A stretch of DNA of 64,000 bases from Aselliscus stoliczkanus (Eukaryota; Chordata; Mammalia; Chiroptera; Hipposideridae): the NCBI GenBank assembly GCA_033961575.1, contig CM066732.1, positions 79,426,187 through 79,490,186 of the forward strand. Direction: 5' to 3'. The notes under the pieces are model-generated. The model had not been told where the DNA came from, searched no databases, and saw nothing but the letters and a program-made list of their open reading frames with translations. Each line of letters opens with the position of its first letter. Position 1 is the first letter of the stretch. This document shows, piece after piece, positions 51,401-59,503 of the stretch. A program made the position numbers and the translations under genes.

Positions 51401-54400
51401 ACGCCCACCGGCAACTAAGATTGAGCACAGCACCTTGAGTTTAGAGGCCATGAGCTGTGGACGGGAAGGTGGTGACTGGCGCCCTCCACAACAAAGAGTG
51501 AAGAACAACTTGGCTGGTCCCCACCCCAAACTCCCCAACACTGTTCCCTTCCCCCAATTCCCCATTAAAAAGATCTTTAAAAAAAATTTTTTTTAAACTG
51601 AAGCGTTTATAAACATAAGGGCTATACATGAAAGTCTCATTCAAATCACAATGGAAAACACATTAGCTAATATTCGCCAAGGAATATAGAAAAACAATAC
51701 TAAAAGCCAATTTGTAAAAAATTTGGGTAGGATCCTAACCAAATGAAAGTGTTAGATACCCATAGTAGTACATAGTAGAACACAGTACCCATATGTTCAA
51801 GTCTTAATTCCTGGTATCTATAGGAATGTGATCTTATTTGGAAATAGGGTCTTTGCAGACTGAAGTTAACGACCTCAAGATGAGATGATCCTGGATTTAG
51901 AGTGGTCTCTAAATCAAATGGGGCCCATGTTAAGTGCAACAAACACAATACCACTCCTACCAATTGAATTACAACAGTGGTATATAAACAGAAAAACTAT
52001 TAGATGGGTCAAATGGATCAATCGTTACTAAAATACAAAGCAGTACCTAAAACATCTTGGAACCCTTGAAATGGCCATTATAATGGTCGCTGATGAAGAT
52101 ATTACAGTCTTACTGTTGACCCTTCAAGCACTACAAGGTCACAGGAGAATGCCTTGCCAACCTGAGGCTCTCCAGTAAACTCACATACAGAATTCTAGTG
52201 TATGGTCACAAATGGAGACCCTTCTTCAGGATTAAGATATTCTCAAAGATTCACAATACAGTATACTCAGAGAATTCAGATATTTTAAGAAAACAGGTAT
52301 TTCCAAACCCTAAGGGGACCTTTTAGGGGCCATCTTTCACCATGAGTTCACTATCATCAGGAGGTTGAGGAATTTTGATGCCAACACTCTCATGGGGCCC
52401 TTAGATAAAGGCCACTGGTACCTTCTCCCAAGGTTTCCCTTCTGCTCTAAAGACTCTACTTTACCAATTCTCTTGCATCCTCAACATCTTAAAAAATAAT
52501 TACCTTCATTTCTTAGCCTTAACTAAAAAAAAAAAGATCTCCACACGCTGCCCTTACAGAATTTCCTTTTTCTTTTAAAGATTTTATTGGGGAATTGGGG
52601 GAGGGGAACAGCATTGGGGAATTGGGGAAGAGGAACAGACAAGTTGCTGTCCTTTTGTTCTTCAGTCTAGCTGCAGAGTACGTTGCTTCACTGGCCCATG
52701 CGGGTATTGTCACTGTGCTCTTCCCGGATGAGGCAGATCGGTCGCTGGCCTCTGGATGGTCGCTCACCCCAGCTATTGGCAGCTCACGCTGGCTGCGGGC
52801 CACTCACTGTAGCCTATGGCAGCCCACTGCAGCAGGGGCTGCAGCCCACAGCGTCGCCGGGGCTGGCGCAGCCCAGCCCCAGGTGGAGCTGTTGTTAGCT
52901 GTAGAGGGCAGTGTCACTGGCCTTCATATGTGGGATCCGAACTGGGGCCGCTGGCAGCCCAAGCAGCTCTTAACCAATGCGCCACTTGGCTGGCCCCAGA
53001 ATTTCTTGAATGAAGGTGCTTGTTTCCCTATCCTCCTTAATTACCAGACTTGCCAAGGGGTGGGAGTGGGATATGGACAGGGCAGGAAGGGGGACAAAGA
53101 GAATGTTATTTTAATTCTCTGTTGCAGATTGTAGGCCACCACTCTATCTTCACACTTAACCTTCTCGTTCTCTCATTTTGATTATTTCTCCTCAGACCAC
53201 ATGGAGACCTACAGTCCTTTCTTTGCAAGTAATCTAATAGCTATCACACAGAACATTCATGAATTATAATTGAATGAACAAAGGGTTAAGGTTTAGAATG
53301 TCTATCGTGGAGAACAGGAGAAGGCACTGAACACAAGCACACAATGTCACAGAAGGGCACAAAAGGTGTGGAGATCATGAATTACTGGTCTGCAGAGTTG
53401 TCTAATTTTTACCTAAACCCATCATTCCAACCCAAGCAACTGGGGTAGAAGAATGAAAAGTAATGATTGGGTTGACTCAGGTTTGAACTTTGAAGAACAG
53501 CAGAGTGGAAGTATGTTCATAATTATGATGGCAAGAGTGGGTGAAACGATGGGTAGGTTGGAATAAGATAAGGAAGTGAAAACAGTATTGTCACAGACAT
53601 TATGCAAGGGTAGTTAAGCGCTCTTCCATCTGCAAAATATACAAAATATTCTTCTAAAATTCACCATATTTGACAAAAATTAGCACTGGAACATAAATCA
53701 AAGTCTTACAAATTTTTAGTAGATAAAATGATGGGTAAAACTTCCCCGGCATGTTTATGGTATTTAGTGTAATGAATGAAATAATTTACTTACCAGTTTA
53801 GAAGCTCTATGCACTTCTTTCCTGATGTCTTCTATTAGAAAACCATAAACTCCTTCTTCTTCTTTACCTCTCTGCCAAATTCCACTTGACATCAACTATG
53901 AATATATTCTCAATTAGAAAATAAACTCTAAGAAACTAGTATATATAAAACATCCGAATAAAAAAAAAATAAAACAACTCAAATTTAAAGCACTTCTTTA
54001 TTTTTCATGGTCAAAGTAAGAGGCTATTGATATTCTTTAATTTGGAAGACACTGTATATTAAGAATTCATACAACCAAACTGGTTTCTAAAGTATTCCAG
54101 GAAATAACAGAAAAAGGAAAGAAGAAAGGAAGGAAAACAAAAATTACCTATGATTAATCTTTAGGAGAAAAATGCAGTAAATACTGAAAGGTGTAAACGT
54201 AATAATATAAACACTATGAAAATAATTCAGATTATCAGTGGTATTTCAGGCTAACTTTAACCCTAGCTGGATTCTGAATCATAAAGGCATATTTACAGGG
54301 AAACTTATTGAAACATAGGTTTCAAACATTAACAGCAATGTTTGGATTTTTAAAAATCTGATTTTTAACTTCAGTTTAAATATATTAGGGGATTATGAAT

Positions 54401-55982
54401 CAAGAAAAAGCATGGGACTGTGAATAAGAAATCCCTACTTGCAAACCAAACTCTGTACCCAACTTTCTGGAACTGTAAGGAAGTAATTTGATGTCTCTGA
54501 CCTTAAACACAATTTCCTGTTCACAAGGAAATAGAATCTTATAAGTATTGAGCCTAGGTCAGTATGTTTTTGAATTATTATACTCATTAATAAAATAAGA
54601 CAGTATGTAAAGAAAATGTTGATATGATCCACTTAAATATATTAAGTAATTAAAAAATACTTCAAATTTGTGATTATTTTAGGCTTATTTTAATCAGTGC
54701 AATATATCCTAAAGAAAATCAAGTGATATACATTAACTAAAAATCAGATATGAAAAAGTAACCCACTGACCAACAAAATAGCTCTCTTAATTCTACTACA
54801 TAAAAAGTGATACTTAGGAAAATGAAAAAATTTTCTTGTGTGATGAAAAATAGAATAGATCCTAACTTACAAACAGATTTGGAATTCCAGCTTCAGGTTC
54901 CCTTACGTCTTGGTACAGAGTAATTAGGTTCCTAGACCAGTGTACAAGTCTGTTTAACCCATAGGGTACCCAAGACACAAAACTATAGTCTTAAAGAACC
55001 ACCAAAAAATATATTAGATGCTTTCTCAAGAAAGCACCTTAAGAGTTTTAATGGACACTGTGGTGGGTATAAAAAAATGTCCACAAATTTGTTGATGCTC
55101 CTTCAAGAGATGGGGTCTAATTCCCTTCCCTTTGAGTATGGACTAGACTCAATGACTTGCCTTTAAATAGCATAAAGCAAAAGTGACAGTGGTATGTCAC
55201 TGTGAAGACTAGGTCATATGATTCTATCTTGGTGTACCTATCTATCCCTCTCTATTTCATCGCTTGCTATGGGAGAAGCCAGATGCCATGCTGTAAACAC
55301 CTCTATAGAGGCACCCAGGAAGAACTTCAGACACGGATTCAATGAGGTGAGAAGTTAGTAAAGGGAAGGGGGAACAAATGATAGACTAATTCTCAGTATG
55401 TAATCACTTTTTGTTTCTTCTGAGTCTAAGTGACCCATAAATTAACCTACTATTTCCTTTTCTACAAATATTTAATACCTTCAGTTAGCACTTCTCTTTC
55501 CAGATTCTCTGTGAAATGAAATGTTTTCGTTCTACTCTCTGAACCTTCAAGTCTGAAGTTTATCTCTAGCAACAACGAAAACAAGAAAGTGGTAAAAGGA
55601 ACAACTCCCTTAGAGACCAAACCATTTTCTCCTTTTGTCACTTAGACCCCAAAGGGTTAGACAAAAGTAAACAGGTAATGATGACAGGTCTTTATACATA
55701 ACAAATTAATTTCATAATTTTAGAATTACATTGTTTACGAAAAACATTATTTTTACATATAGGTGAAATGAAATCCAGTGAAGTTAAGTGACTCACCCAA
55801 TTCTTAGAAACCAGTCATCAGGATCTAGTTCTCTTCTTTACAAGGATATCAAATTACTAAGATTTAATTATAAATTATACTCACCAAACAATAGTAATGT
55901 ACAGTAAGATTCCATTTCTCTTTAGTTTTCTTTTCTCCATATTTACTAGGACAGTCATCATTCTTCCGACAGAAAACACAAG
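22520..55982 (-). CDS. G2E3: G2E3, G2/M phase-specific E3 ubiquitin-protein ligase; 13 coding exons, first coding exon not found
   Basis: G2E3 is a nucleo-cytoplasmic ubiquitin ligase with N-terminal ePHD/PHD zinc fingers and a C-terminal HECT-like domain, linked to the G2/M DNA-damage response and early development. Thirteen minus-strand exons were placed: 55885-55982, 53794-53895, 50562-50686, 49245-49410, 45564-45670, 44778-44894, 41966-42090, 41727-41859, 39347-39654, 37380-37561, 34195-34367, 23661-23851 and 22520-22806. All boundaries are GT/AG and phases match at every junction, giving an open frame of about 703 codons. Human G2E3 is 706 residues including about 12 N-terminal residues not found here, so this copy is about 10 residues longer, all at the C-terminus. 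The exon with the initiator ATG was searched for up to position 64000 and not found. Confidence 0.96.
23661..23851 (-). CDS. G2E3: G2E3 exon: HECT-like domain, middle
   Basis: 191 bases, acceptor CTCTTAAG, donor GAGG|GTATGT. Encodes [37 protein letters not shown] and [19 protein letters not shown]. Phase 2 in, phase 1 out. Confidence 0.95.
24384..24765 (-). mobile_element. tRNA-derived SINE, type C-like
   Basis: Reverse copy: AATTGGGGAAGGGGAATGG at the left and CCACTCGGCTGGCCC at the right. Flanked by AATGAATTTTTT on both sides. In the 10.3-kb G2E3 intron. Confidence 0.8.
25174..25588 (-). mobile_element. Long Rhin-type SINE (type B)
   Basis: Reverse copy with a sense-strand AATAAA at 25196-25201. 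Flanked by CTGGTTCCCCCCA and CTGGTTTCCCCAT. In the same transcript orientation as G2E3. Confidence 0.85.
25600..28480 (-). other. G2E3 intron, unassigned part
   Basis: Apart from the type A SINE at 27031-27158 no repeat, gene or RNA is recognised. AT-rich throughout. Confidence 0.6.
27031..27158 (+). mobile_element. Short Rhin-type SINE (type A)
   Basis: GGCCGGCTGAGTGGCGCGG head with A-rich (GAAA)n tail. Flanked by AATGTTAGACTAAG and AATGTTACACTAAG. Confidence 0.88.
28491..28980 (+). mobile_element. Multi-module tRNA-derived SINE (type C)
   Basis: GGGCCAGCTGAGTGGCTCAG head, a damaged second tRNA-like unit near 28632 and a third near 28735 (CGGCTCAGTGGATAGGGCG, GGTTCGACTCCC). Tail AATTCCCCAATAAATCTC then A run. 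Flanked by GTATCTT. Confidence 0.85.
29333..29746 (+). mobile_element. Multi-module tRNA-derived SINE (type C)
   Basis: Two tRNA-like units (29340s and about 29463), tail with CCAATAAAATCTTT. Flanked by AATTAATGTTTA and AATTAATGTTGA. Confidence 0.83.
30324..30541. mobile_element. Inverted-repeat MITE (GGTCTTATTTTC family), copy 2
   Basis: Ends GTTTCTCTGAAAATAAGACC and GGTCTTATTTTTGGGGAAA match the MITE at 14462-14690, but the interior is different except near the right end (GGGCTTATTTTCCAG). It lies within the Tigger element, so it is younger than it. Confidence 0.6.
30850..30963 (+). mobile_element. Short Rhin-type SINE (type A) inside Tigger
   Basis: GGCTGGCCGAGTGGCGTGG head and an A run of about 18. 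Flanked by AAAAAGTAATGGAGATG and AAAAAGTAATGGAGAGG, so the host sequence continues on either side. Confidence 0.88.
31302..31463 (-). mobile_element. Type D tRNA-derived SINE
   Basis: Reverse copy with a T run of about 26, AGCTAAGCCATCCTGCTACC and GAGCCACTCAGCCAGCCCC. Flanked by AAACATTTTTT. Confidence 0.82.
31877..32010 (+). mobile_element. Short Rhin-type SINE (type A) with (AAAT)n tail
   Basis: GGGGCCGGCCGAGTGGCGCG head; tail of about eight AAAT units. Flanked by GTAACATTTT. Confidence 0.88.
32035..32179 (+). mobile_element. Type D tRNA-derived SINE
   Basis: GGGCTGGCCGAGTGGCTCAG head, GAGCTGAGCTGCCAAGAGG and pure A tail. Flanked by GATGAACTGAG and GATGAACTTAAG. It begins 25 bases past the previous SINE. 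Confidence 0.85.
32325..32885 (-). mobile_element. MLT1-type MaLR solo LTR
   Basis: Plus strand reads TATCACAAACTGAGTGGC near the left and TCTTTTGGGGGGACTCCATT near the right, the reverse of an MLT1 LTR; TTCCAAATAAGGTCATATTC lies between. It is broken by a type A SINE. An old, non-coding retroviral LTR remnant. Confidence 0.7.
32429..32543 (+). mobile_element. Short Rhin-type SINE (type A) inside MLT1
   Basis: GGGCGGCGAGTGGCGTGGTG head, A-rich tail. Flanked by CAAAATCCAGGAGTC and CAAAATCCAGGGGTC. Confidence 0.87.
33027..33143 (+). mobile_element. Short Rhin-type SINE (type A)
   Basis: GGGCCGGCTGAGTGGCGTG head, A run of about 22. Flanked by the exact duplication ATCTTGTATAGTGA. Confidence 0.9.
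34195..34367 (-). CDS. G2E3: G2E3 exon: HECT-like domain
   Basis: 173 bases, acceptor ATTACAG, donor GAAAG|GTAAGT. Encodes [17 protein letters not shown] then the [19 protein letters not shown] segment and [16 protein letters not shown]. Phase 0 in, phase 2 out. A 10.3-kb intron follows. Confidence 0.94.
34871..35080 (-). mobile_element. hAT-Charlie-type MITE fragment
   Basis: AAGCCAGATAGCATTTTATG, TTTGTGGGCCATGCAGTG, ACTACTCAACTCTGCCACTG and AATAAAGCTTTATTTACAAA are hallmarks of an old mammalian Charlie-family nonautonomous element. Orientation is uncertain for such palindromic elements. Confidence 0.6.
35257..35584. mobile_element. Tigger-type MITE
   Basis: Left end AGTTGACCTTGAACAACACAGG and right end CCTGTGATTTTCAAGGGTCAACT are inverted repeats with TA at each edge, as in MER28/Tigger2-type elements. 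The interior includes a second palindromic-like segment (CATCCATGGGTTTTCC to GATACTGAGGGGCAACTG) that may be a nested element. Confidence 0.65.
36313..36334 (+). repeat. (AAAC)n simple repeat
   Basis: Five or so AAAC units. Confidence 0.9.
36530..36660 (-). repeat. MIR-like fragment
   Basis: CATTGCCCAAGTCACACAGC followed by an interval typical of reverse MIR. Weak. Confidence 0.45.
37380..37561 (-). CDS. G2E3: G2E3 exon: HECT-like domain, N-lobe
   Basis: 182 bases, acceptor TTTACAG, donor TGAGG|GTAAGA. Encodes [20 protein letters not shown], then [20 protein letters not shown] and [11 protein letters not shown]. Phase 1 in, phase 0 out. Confidence 0.94.
37562..39346 (-). other. G2E3 intron between HECT-like exons
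   Basis: AT-rich; contains a MIR-like stretch at 38425-38470 (ATTTTACAGATGAAGAAACT). Nothing else recognised. Confidence 0.6.
39347..39654 (-). CDS. G2E3: G2E3 exon: start of HECT-like domain
   Basis: 308 bases, the longest internal exon; acceptor TTTATAG, donor TCAAG|GTAATT. Encodes [20 protein letters not shown], then [19 protein letters not shown] and [19 protein letters not shown]. Phase 2 in, phase 1 out. Confidence 0.95.
40195..40365 (+). mobile_element. MER5A hAT-Charlie MITE
   Basis: AGTAATTCTCAAAGCGTGAT start, CCCAGACCAGCATAAGCAGC, CCCAGCAACCTGTGCCTTAA then TCTAAGAGATTGTGCAGAC. Good MER5A match. A short MIR-like stretch follows (CTCAGTTTCTCCATCTGTA). Confidence 0.75.
41727..41859 (-). 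CDS. G2E3: G2E3 exon: linker before HECT-like region
   Basis: 133 bases, acceptor CTGCAG, donor GTGAG|GTATGT. Encodes [19 protein letters not shown] and [18 protein letters not shown], a low-complexity polar linker. The acceptor is followed by a G run, so exact register rests on phase agreement with both neighbours. Confidence 0.9.
41966..42090 (-). CDS. G2E3: G2E3 exon: third PHD-like module
   Basis: 125 bases, acceptor TTCTTAG, donor TTCAG|GTAATA. Encodes [20 protein letters not shown] then [18 protein letters not shown], with C-x2-C, H-x3-C and C-x2-C zinc ligands. Phase 2 in, phase 1 out. Confidence 0.95.
43140..43162. repeat. (CA)n microsatellite
   Basis: About 11 CA units. Confidence 0.9.
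44062..44450 (+). mobile_element. MLT1-type MaLR solo LTR
   Basis: TTATGGACTAAATTGTGTCTC start, GTGACTGTATTTAGAGATAA, GTCATATGGGTGGACCCTAA, ATCTTGGACTTCTAGTCTCT and terminal TATGGCAGCCCCAGCAAAC. Nearly full length. Non-coding. Confidence 0.85.
44778..44894 (-). CDS. G2E3: G2E3 exon: linker between zinc fingers
   Basis: 117 bases, acceptor TTTACAG, donor GATAG|GTATAT. Encodes [18 protein letters not shown] and [19 protein letters not shown]. Cysteine-rich start of a third PHD-like module. Phase 2 at both ends. Confidence 0.93.
45564..45670 (-). CDS. G2E3: G2E3 exon: end of second zinc finger
   Basis: 107 bases, acceptor ACTGCAG, donor GAAAA|GTGAGT. Encodes [18 protein letters not shown] and [18 protein letters not shown]. 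Phase 0 in, phase 2 out. A run of seven T in the VFFF codons stays in frame. Confidence 0.93.
46801..46900 (+). mobile_element. Short Rhin-type SINE (type A)
   Basis: GGCCGGCTGAGTGGCGCGG head. Flanked by AAAAAAAAGGGCCTG, whose G-rich end blends into the SINE head, so the exact start is uncertain by a few bases. Confidence 0.87.
47600..47805 (+). mobile_element. L1 3'-end fragment
   Basis: GATTACCAGAGGGTAAGGG, GGAGAACTGACTGTGGGTGG, TAGAATTGTACACTTGAGAC and CACCCCAATAAATATTAATT are the last ~200 bases of a bat-type L1. 5'-truncated. Confidence 0.7.
49245..49410 (-). CDS. G2E3: G2E3 exon: start of second PHD/RING-like finger
   Basis: 166 bases, acceptor TTTTTAG, donor TTGCAG|GTAAGA. Encodes [18 protein letters not shown] then [18 protein letters not shown] and [15 protein letters not shown]. 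The C-x2-C plus HRDC ligands mark a PHD/RING-type finger. Phase 2 in, phase 0 out. Confidence 0.94.
50235..50391 (+). mobile_element. Type D tRNA-derived SINE
   Basis: GGGCTGGACGAGTGGCTCAG head, TGCCAACAGGTGGCAGGATGG, A-rich tail. Flanked by GACTTTGCAGATAG and GACTGCAGATAG. Ends 170 bases from the G2E3 exon at 50562. Confidence 0.82.
50562..50686 (-). CDS. G2E3: G2E3 exon: second half of ePHD finger
   Basis: 125 bases, acceptor CTTATAG, donor TTTTGC|GTGAGT. Encodes [19 protein letters not shown] and [18 protein letters not shown], supplying the second set of zinc ligands (CxxC, H-x2-C). Phase 0 in, phase 2 out. Confidence 0.94.
50976..51595 (+). mobile_element. Long multi-module tRNA-derived SINE (type C, four modules)
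   Basis: Four tRNA-like units in a row: about 50985, 51104 (damaged), 51198 and 51326. The last two share GGATAGAGCG and CTCTTAACAACAAGGCTG. Tail CCCCCAATTCCCCATTAAAA, AGATCTTT and A/T run. The longest SINE in the window. Confidence 0.8.
51770..51960 (+). mobile_element. MLT1-like LTR fragment
   Basis: GTGATCTTATTTGGAAATAG, GGTCTTTGCAGACTGAAG and GATGAGATGATCCTGGATTT match the middle of MLT1 LTRs. Both ends missing. Confidence 0.6.
52572..52995 (-). mobile_element. Long Rhin-type SINE (type B)
   Basis: Reverse copy, sense-strand AATAAA at 52583-52588. Flanked by CAGAATTTCCTT and CAGAATTTCTT. In a G2E3 intron, same strand as the gene. Confidence 0.85.
53794..53895 (-). CDS. G2E3: G2E3 exon: ePHD linker
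   Basis: 102 bases (34 codons), acceptor TTCATAG, donor AACTG|GTAAGT. Encodes [18 protein letters not shown] and [16 protein letters not shown]. Phase 0 at both ends. Confidence 0.94.
54419..54560 (+). repeat. Possible MIR fragment
   Basis: CTGGAACTGTAAGGAAGTAA and TCTCTGACCTTAAACACAAT loosely follow MIR order. Low certainty. Confidence 0.35.
55060..55330 (+). mobile_element. Ancient LTR-like interspersed repeat
   Basis: TATGGACTAGACTCAATGAC, GTGACAGTGGTATGTCACTG and GGGAGAAGCCAGATGCCATG resemble an old MaLR/ERVL-type LTR. Family not assigned. Confidence 0.45.
55885..55982 (-). CDS. G2E3: G2E3 exon: first half of ePHD finger
   Basis: 98 bases, acceptor CTATTAG, donor TTTG|GTGAGT. Encodes [18 protein letters not shown] then [13 protein letters not shown], with the C-x2-C and H-x3-C zinc ligands of the extended PHD finger. 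It enters in phase 1, so an upstream coding exon must supply the first base of an alanine codon. Confidence 0.94.
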
Positions 55983-57721
55983 CTAATAGTGAAAAGAGTA
56001 AATAGATGTAAAAATATTTTTTAAATTTTCAAAAAACCTTCCTGGAATTATGTTTCTTTCAATTGATGTGTTCAATGAATTCTGAGTGAGCAAATCACAT
56101 TATAGTTATCAGTAACTTAAAATATCCAACACCTACTTTTAAAACACAGTGTGACTTTACATTTTTTCATTAATCTTTGATGATGAATTCCAGTGTATAG
56201 TTAAAATGGCAACTTGCAGGGAAACATCACTGAAAATAATGGATTAGGAGATTTATGGTGTAGGTGGTGGAGTAGATAAACATTGTGCTCACCTCCTCTC
56301 AGAACCACATTAACTACAGCTCCACTACAGGACACCCATCACTGAGAATCGCCTGAAGTCTAGCTGAACCGAAACCCTACAACTATGAACATACACAAGA
56401 AGCTACCTTGAAACCAGTAGGAGAGGCAGAGACACAGAACGGGCTGGTCCCACTCCAGTCTATGACCATTAAAAATCTGGAGCATTAAATATCTCGGCTA
56501 CAGAGGTCTGACGGGTCCCAGCTGCATACCAGGCTGCCTGGCCCAGGGTTCCAGTGCCAGCGAGAGAAGTCTCCATAACTTCTGGCTGTGAAAACCAGCA
56601 GAGATTGTGACTGAGTGAAACGGAGGGTGGCTGCAGTCCCAGGCGAACCTCTTAAAGGGATGGCGCATGAAATTACCTGTGGATGGACTCACTCACTCAG
56701 AGCTCCACCTCTGGAGCAGTGGTTTGAAAGGTGCCAGGGATATATGAGGAAAAACTGAATTGTCTGGCTTCAGGACAAGGGCTGGAAGACAGCTTTCTCC
56801 TGGATGGAGGAGCTGGCAGAAGCCATTGTTTCTTTGTTGAGCCCTTCCCATTACTGGAATGCAGAAGCAGGCAGCCTATCGGAGTCTCCATCAAACTGGC
56901 TATCACCTTTCATCTGCTTTGCCCTAGTGATTCCCTAAGACCCAGCCCCACCCAACTTTCAGACAGATCTAAGCTGCTTCCAGTAGCTTTCCAGTAAAAA
57001 CAACCTGTCTTAGCTCATGCTGCAGACTTTTGCAAAATCTCTCAAAGGTTCACAAAACCCAAACAAGCAGCATCTGGCTTCAGCGTGTCCCCTACTTCTG
57101 GCTGGACAGCCCTAGGCCGGGCAATAGCGGCGGCCATCCTTGGTTCATAGATTGGCCTCTCAAGGTACCTCTAAGTCCAGTAGAGGCAGCAACATCTGCG
57201 GGTTACTTTGTGGCTCAAAGTGGGTGGCCCCAGGCAGAGCACAAGCTGCAGGTAAACTTGGCCTGTAGCAGGTCCCCTCCCAGGAGGCTCCAGGCCTGGC
57301 ATACCTGTTGGCCAGATTTAGACTAAGCCAGAGTATCATCTAGCCACCTCTAAGGACGACACACCCAAAAGGCAGACTGGTCAGGCACCAAGGGCCTGCT
57401 AAAAAGCAAACCCTGCTCTGTAGGGTCAGCCTCTGCAACACAACTCCTCCACTGTAGTAACAGGAAGTCCTCACAACCAATCAGCCTCAGGGTCAACCCC
57501 TTCCATTGTTATGCAAAGGCTCAACTACAACATGAGGGCATACATAACCCATTGACATACCTGGAGCACTTGGCTGTGAAGACCAGAAACTGTAACACTG
57601 GGTCCCACAGGACACCTACTACACAAGGCCACTCTACTAAGACCAAGAAGCATAGCAGCCATACCTAATACATAGAAACAAACATAGGGAGGCAGCCAAA
57701 ATGAGGAGACAAAATATCATG

Positions 57722-57723
<2 letters not shown>

Positions 57724-57756
<33 letters not shown>
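57724..57756. repeat. (CA)n microsatellite inside the HAL1-like leader
   Basis: About 16 CA units just before ORF1. Confidence 0.92.
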
Positions 57757-57780
57757 ACAAAGCTTCAGAAAAGAACTAAA

Positions 57781-58623
57781 CAAAATGGAGGCAAGAATCT
57801 ACCAGATGCAGAGTTCCAAGCACTGGTTATAAGGATGCTCAGTGATCTCAGGGAGAACTTCAACAAAAAGGTAGGAGATATAAGAATGGAGATAGAAAAC
57901 ATAAAAAAGAACCAGTCAGAAATAAAGAATACAATAACGGAAATGAAGAATATATTAGAGGGAATCAATAGATTACAGAAAGCAGAGAATCTAATTAGCA
58001 ATTTAGAAGAGAAGGTAGCAAACAACACACAATCTCAACAATAAAAAGAAAAACTGATCCCCCAAAATGAGGAGAGTTTAAGGGTCCTCTGGAACAAGAT
58101 CAAGTGTACCAACATTTGCATTATAGGGATACTAGAAGTGAGAAAGCAAGAAATTGAAAACCTATTTGAAAAAATAATGACAGAAAACTTCCCTAACCTG
58201 GTGAAGGAAATAGCTATAAAAGCCCAGGAAACACAGAGAATCCCAAATGAGATGAATCCAAAGGGGTTCACACCAAGACACATTGTAATTAAAATGCCCA
58301 ACACTAAAGATGAAGAGAGAATCCTAAAAGTAGCAAGAGAAAAGCAGTTAGTTACCTACAAAGGAGCTCCCATAAGACTATTAACTGAGTTCTCAACAGA
58401 AACTTTGCAGGCCAGAAGGAATTGGCGGGAAATACTCAAAGTGATGAAAAGCAAGGACCTACAACCAAGATTACTCTACCCAGCAAAACTATCACTTAGA
58501 ATTGAAGGACAGAAAAAGAGCTTCATAGACAAGAAAAAGCTAAAGGAGCTTATCATCAACAAATCAGTATTACAAGAAATTTTAGAGGGACTTCTTTCAG
58601 AAAAATATAAAAAATATGAATAA
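57781..58623 (+). pseudogene. L1/HAL1 ORF1 protein, one nonsense codon
   Basis: The frame runs from a coiled-coil part (RENFNKKVGDIRMEIENIKK, then SEIKNTITEMKNILEGINRL) into an RNA-binding part (GFTPRHIVIKMPNTKDEERI, then RRNWREILKVMKSKDLQPRL), the usual order for L1 ORF1p. A single in-frame TAA at 58042-58044 separates them; codons on both sides share one frame. No initiator is clear in this frame upstream of 57835. ORF1p is an RNA-binding nucleic-acid chaperone of the retrotransposon particle; this copy cannot make the full protein. Confidence 0.75.
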
Positions 58624-58624
58624 T

Positions 58625-58910
58625 AAAATGGCAATAACTAAACATCTATAATTACTTTAAGTATAAATGGATTAAATGCTCCAATCAAAAGGTGGGGTGG
58701 CTGAATGGATAAGGAAACAAGACCCTTACATATGCTGCCTACAAGATACTCACTTCACATTGAAAGGTACACACAGACTGAAAGTGAAGGGAAGGGAAAA
58801 AGATATTTCATAAAAACAGAAACAAAAATAAACAAAAAAAGCTGAGGTAGCAATACTTATACCAGACAAAACAGACTTTAAAACAAAGGCTGTAATGAGA
58901 GACAAAGGAC
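58625..58910 (+). pseudogene. L1 ORF2 N-terminal remnant
   Basis: With stops, the translation shows GGVAEWIRKQDPYICCLQDT and HRLKVKG, typical of the start of the L1 endonuclease domain, then KAEVAILIPDKTDFKTKAV. It is cut off at about 58910. Confidence 0.7.
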
Positions 58911-59073
58911 CCAATAATCCCACTTCTGGGTATTTATCTGAAGAAACTCAAAACACTACTTCATGGAGACATATGCATCCATATGTTGACTGCAGCATTT
59001 TTTACAATGGCCAAGATGTGGAGGCAGCCTAGGTGTCTATCAATGGATGAATGGATCAGGAGTAGATGGTACA

Positions 59074-59503
59074 GGGATGGCTGAGTTGGCAAGTGGTTTT
59101 GGGATGCCAGCTCTGAGCATCAGAGCACCGGTTCAGATCCCACATGCGGGCCAGTGACGCTGTGCCCTCTACAGCTGAGATGGTGAACAACAGCTTGACC
59201 TGGAGCTGGGCTGCCGTGAATCGCCGGAGATGGCATAGGCTGCAGCCCCTGCTGCAGTGGACTGCTGTGAGCTACTGTGAGTGGCTGGCACCCAGCGTGA
59301 GCAGCCGTGAGCCACTGTTAGCAGCAGTCCAATGGCTGGCGACCGATCTGCCTCACCCGGGAAGAGCGCAATGATCACAATACTAACATGGGCCAGTGAA
59401 GAGACATCCTCCACAACTAGACTGTAGAACAAAAGGACTGCAACTTGTCTGTTCCCCCTCCCCCAATTTCCCAGTAAAAAAAAAAAATCTTAAAAAAAAA
59501 AAA
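59074..59503 (+). mobile_element. Long Rhin-type SINE (type B) inside the HAL1-like element
   Basis: GGGATGGCTGAGTTGGCAAG head, type B body and A-rich tail; the AATAAA of the tail has decayed to AGTAAA. Flanked by GAGTAGATGGTACA and GAGTAGATTGTACA, one mismatch. Confidence 0.85.

Noticed and set aside
52595..53134. A 179-residue open frame on the plus strand
   Set aside because: Most of it is a reverse SINE and the rest is flanking unique DNA with no protein-like pattern.
58690..58900. Possible intact endonuclease from L1 ORF2
   Set aside because: Stops interrupt it and the remainder of ORF2 is missing; it is a remnant.
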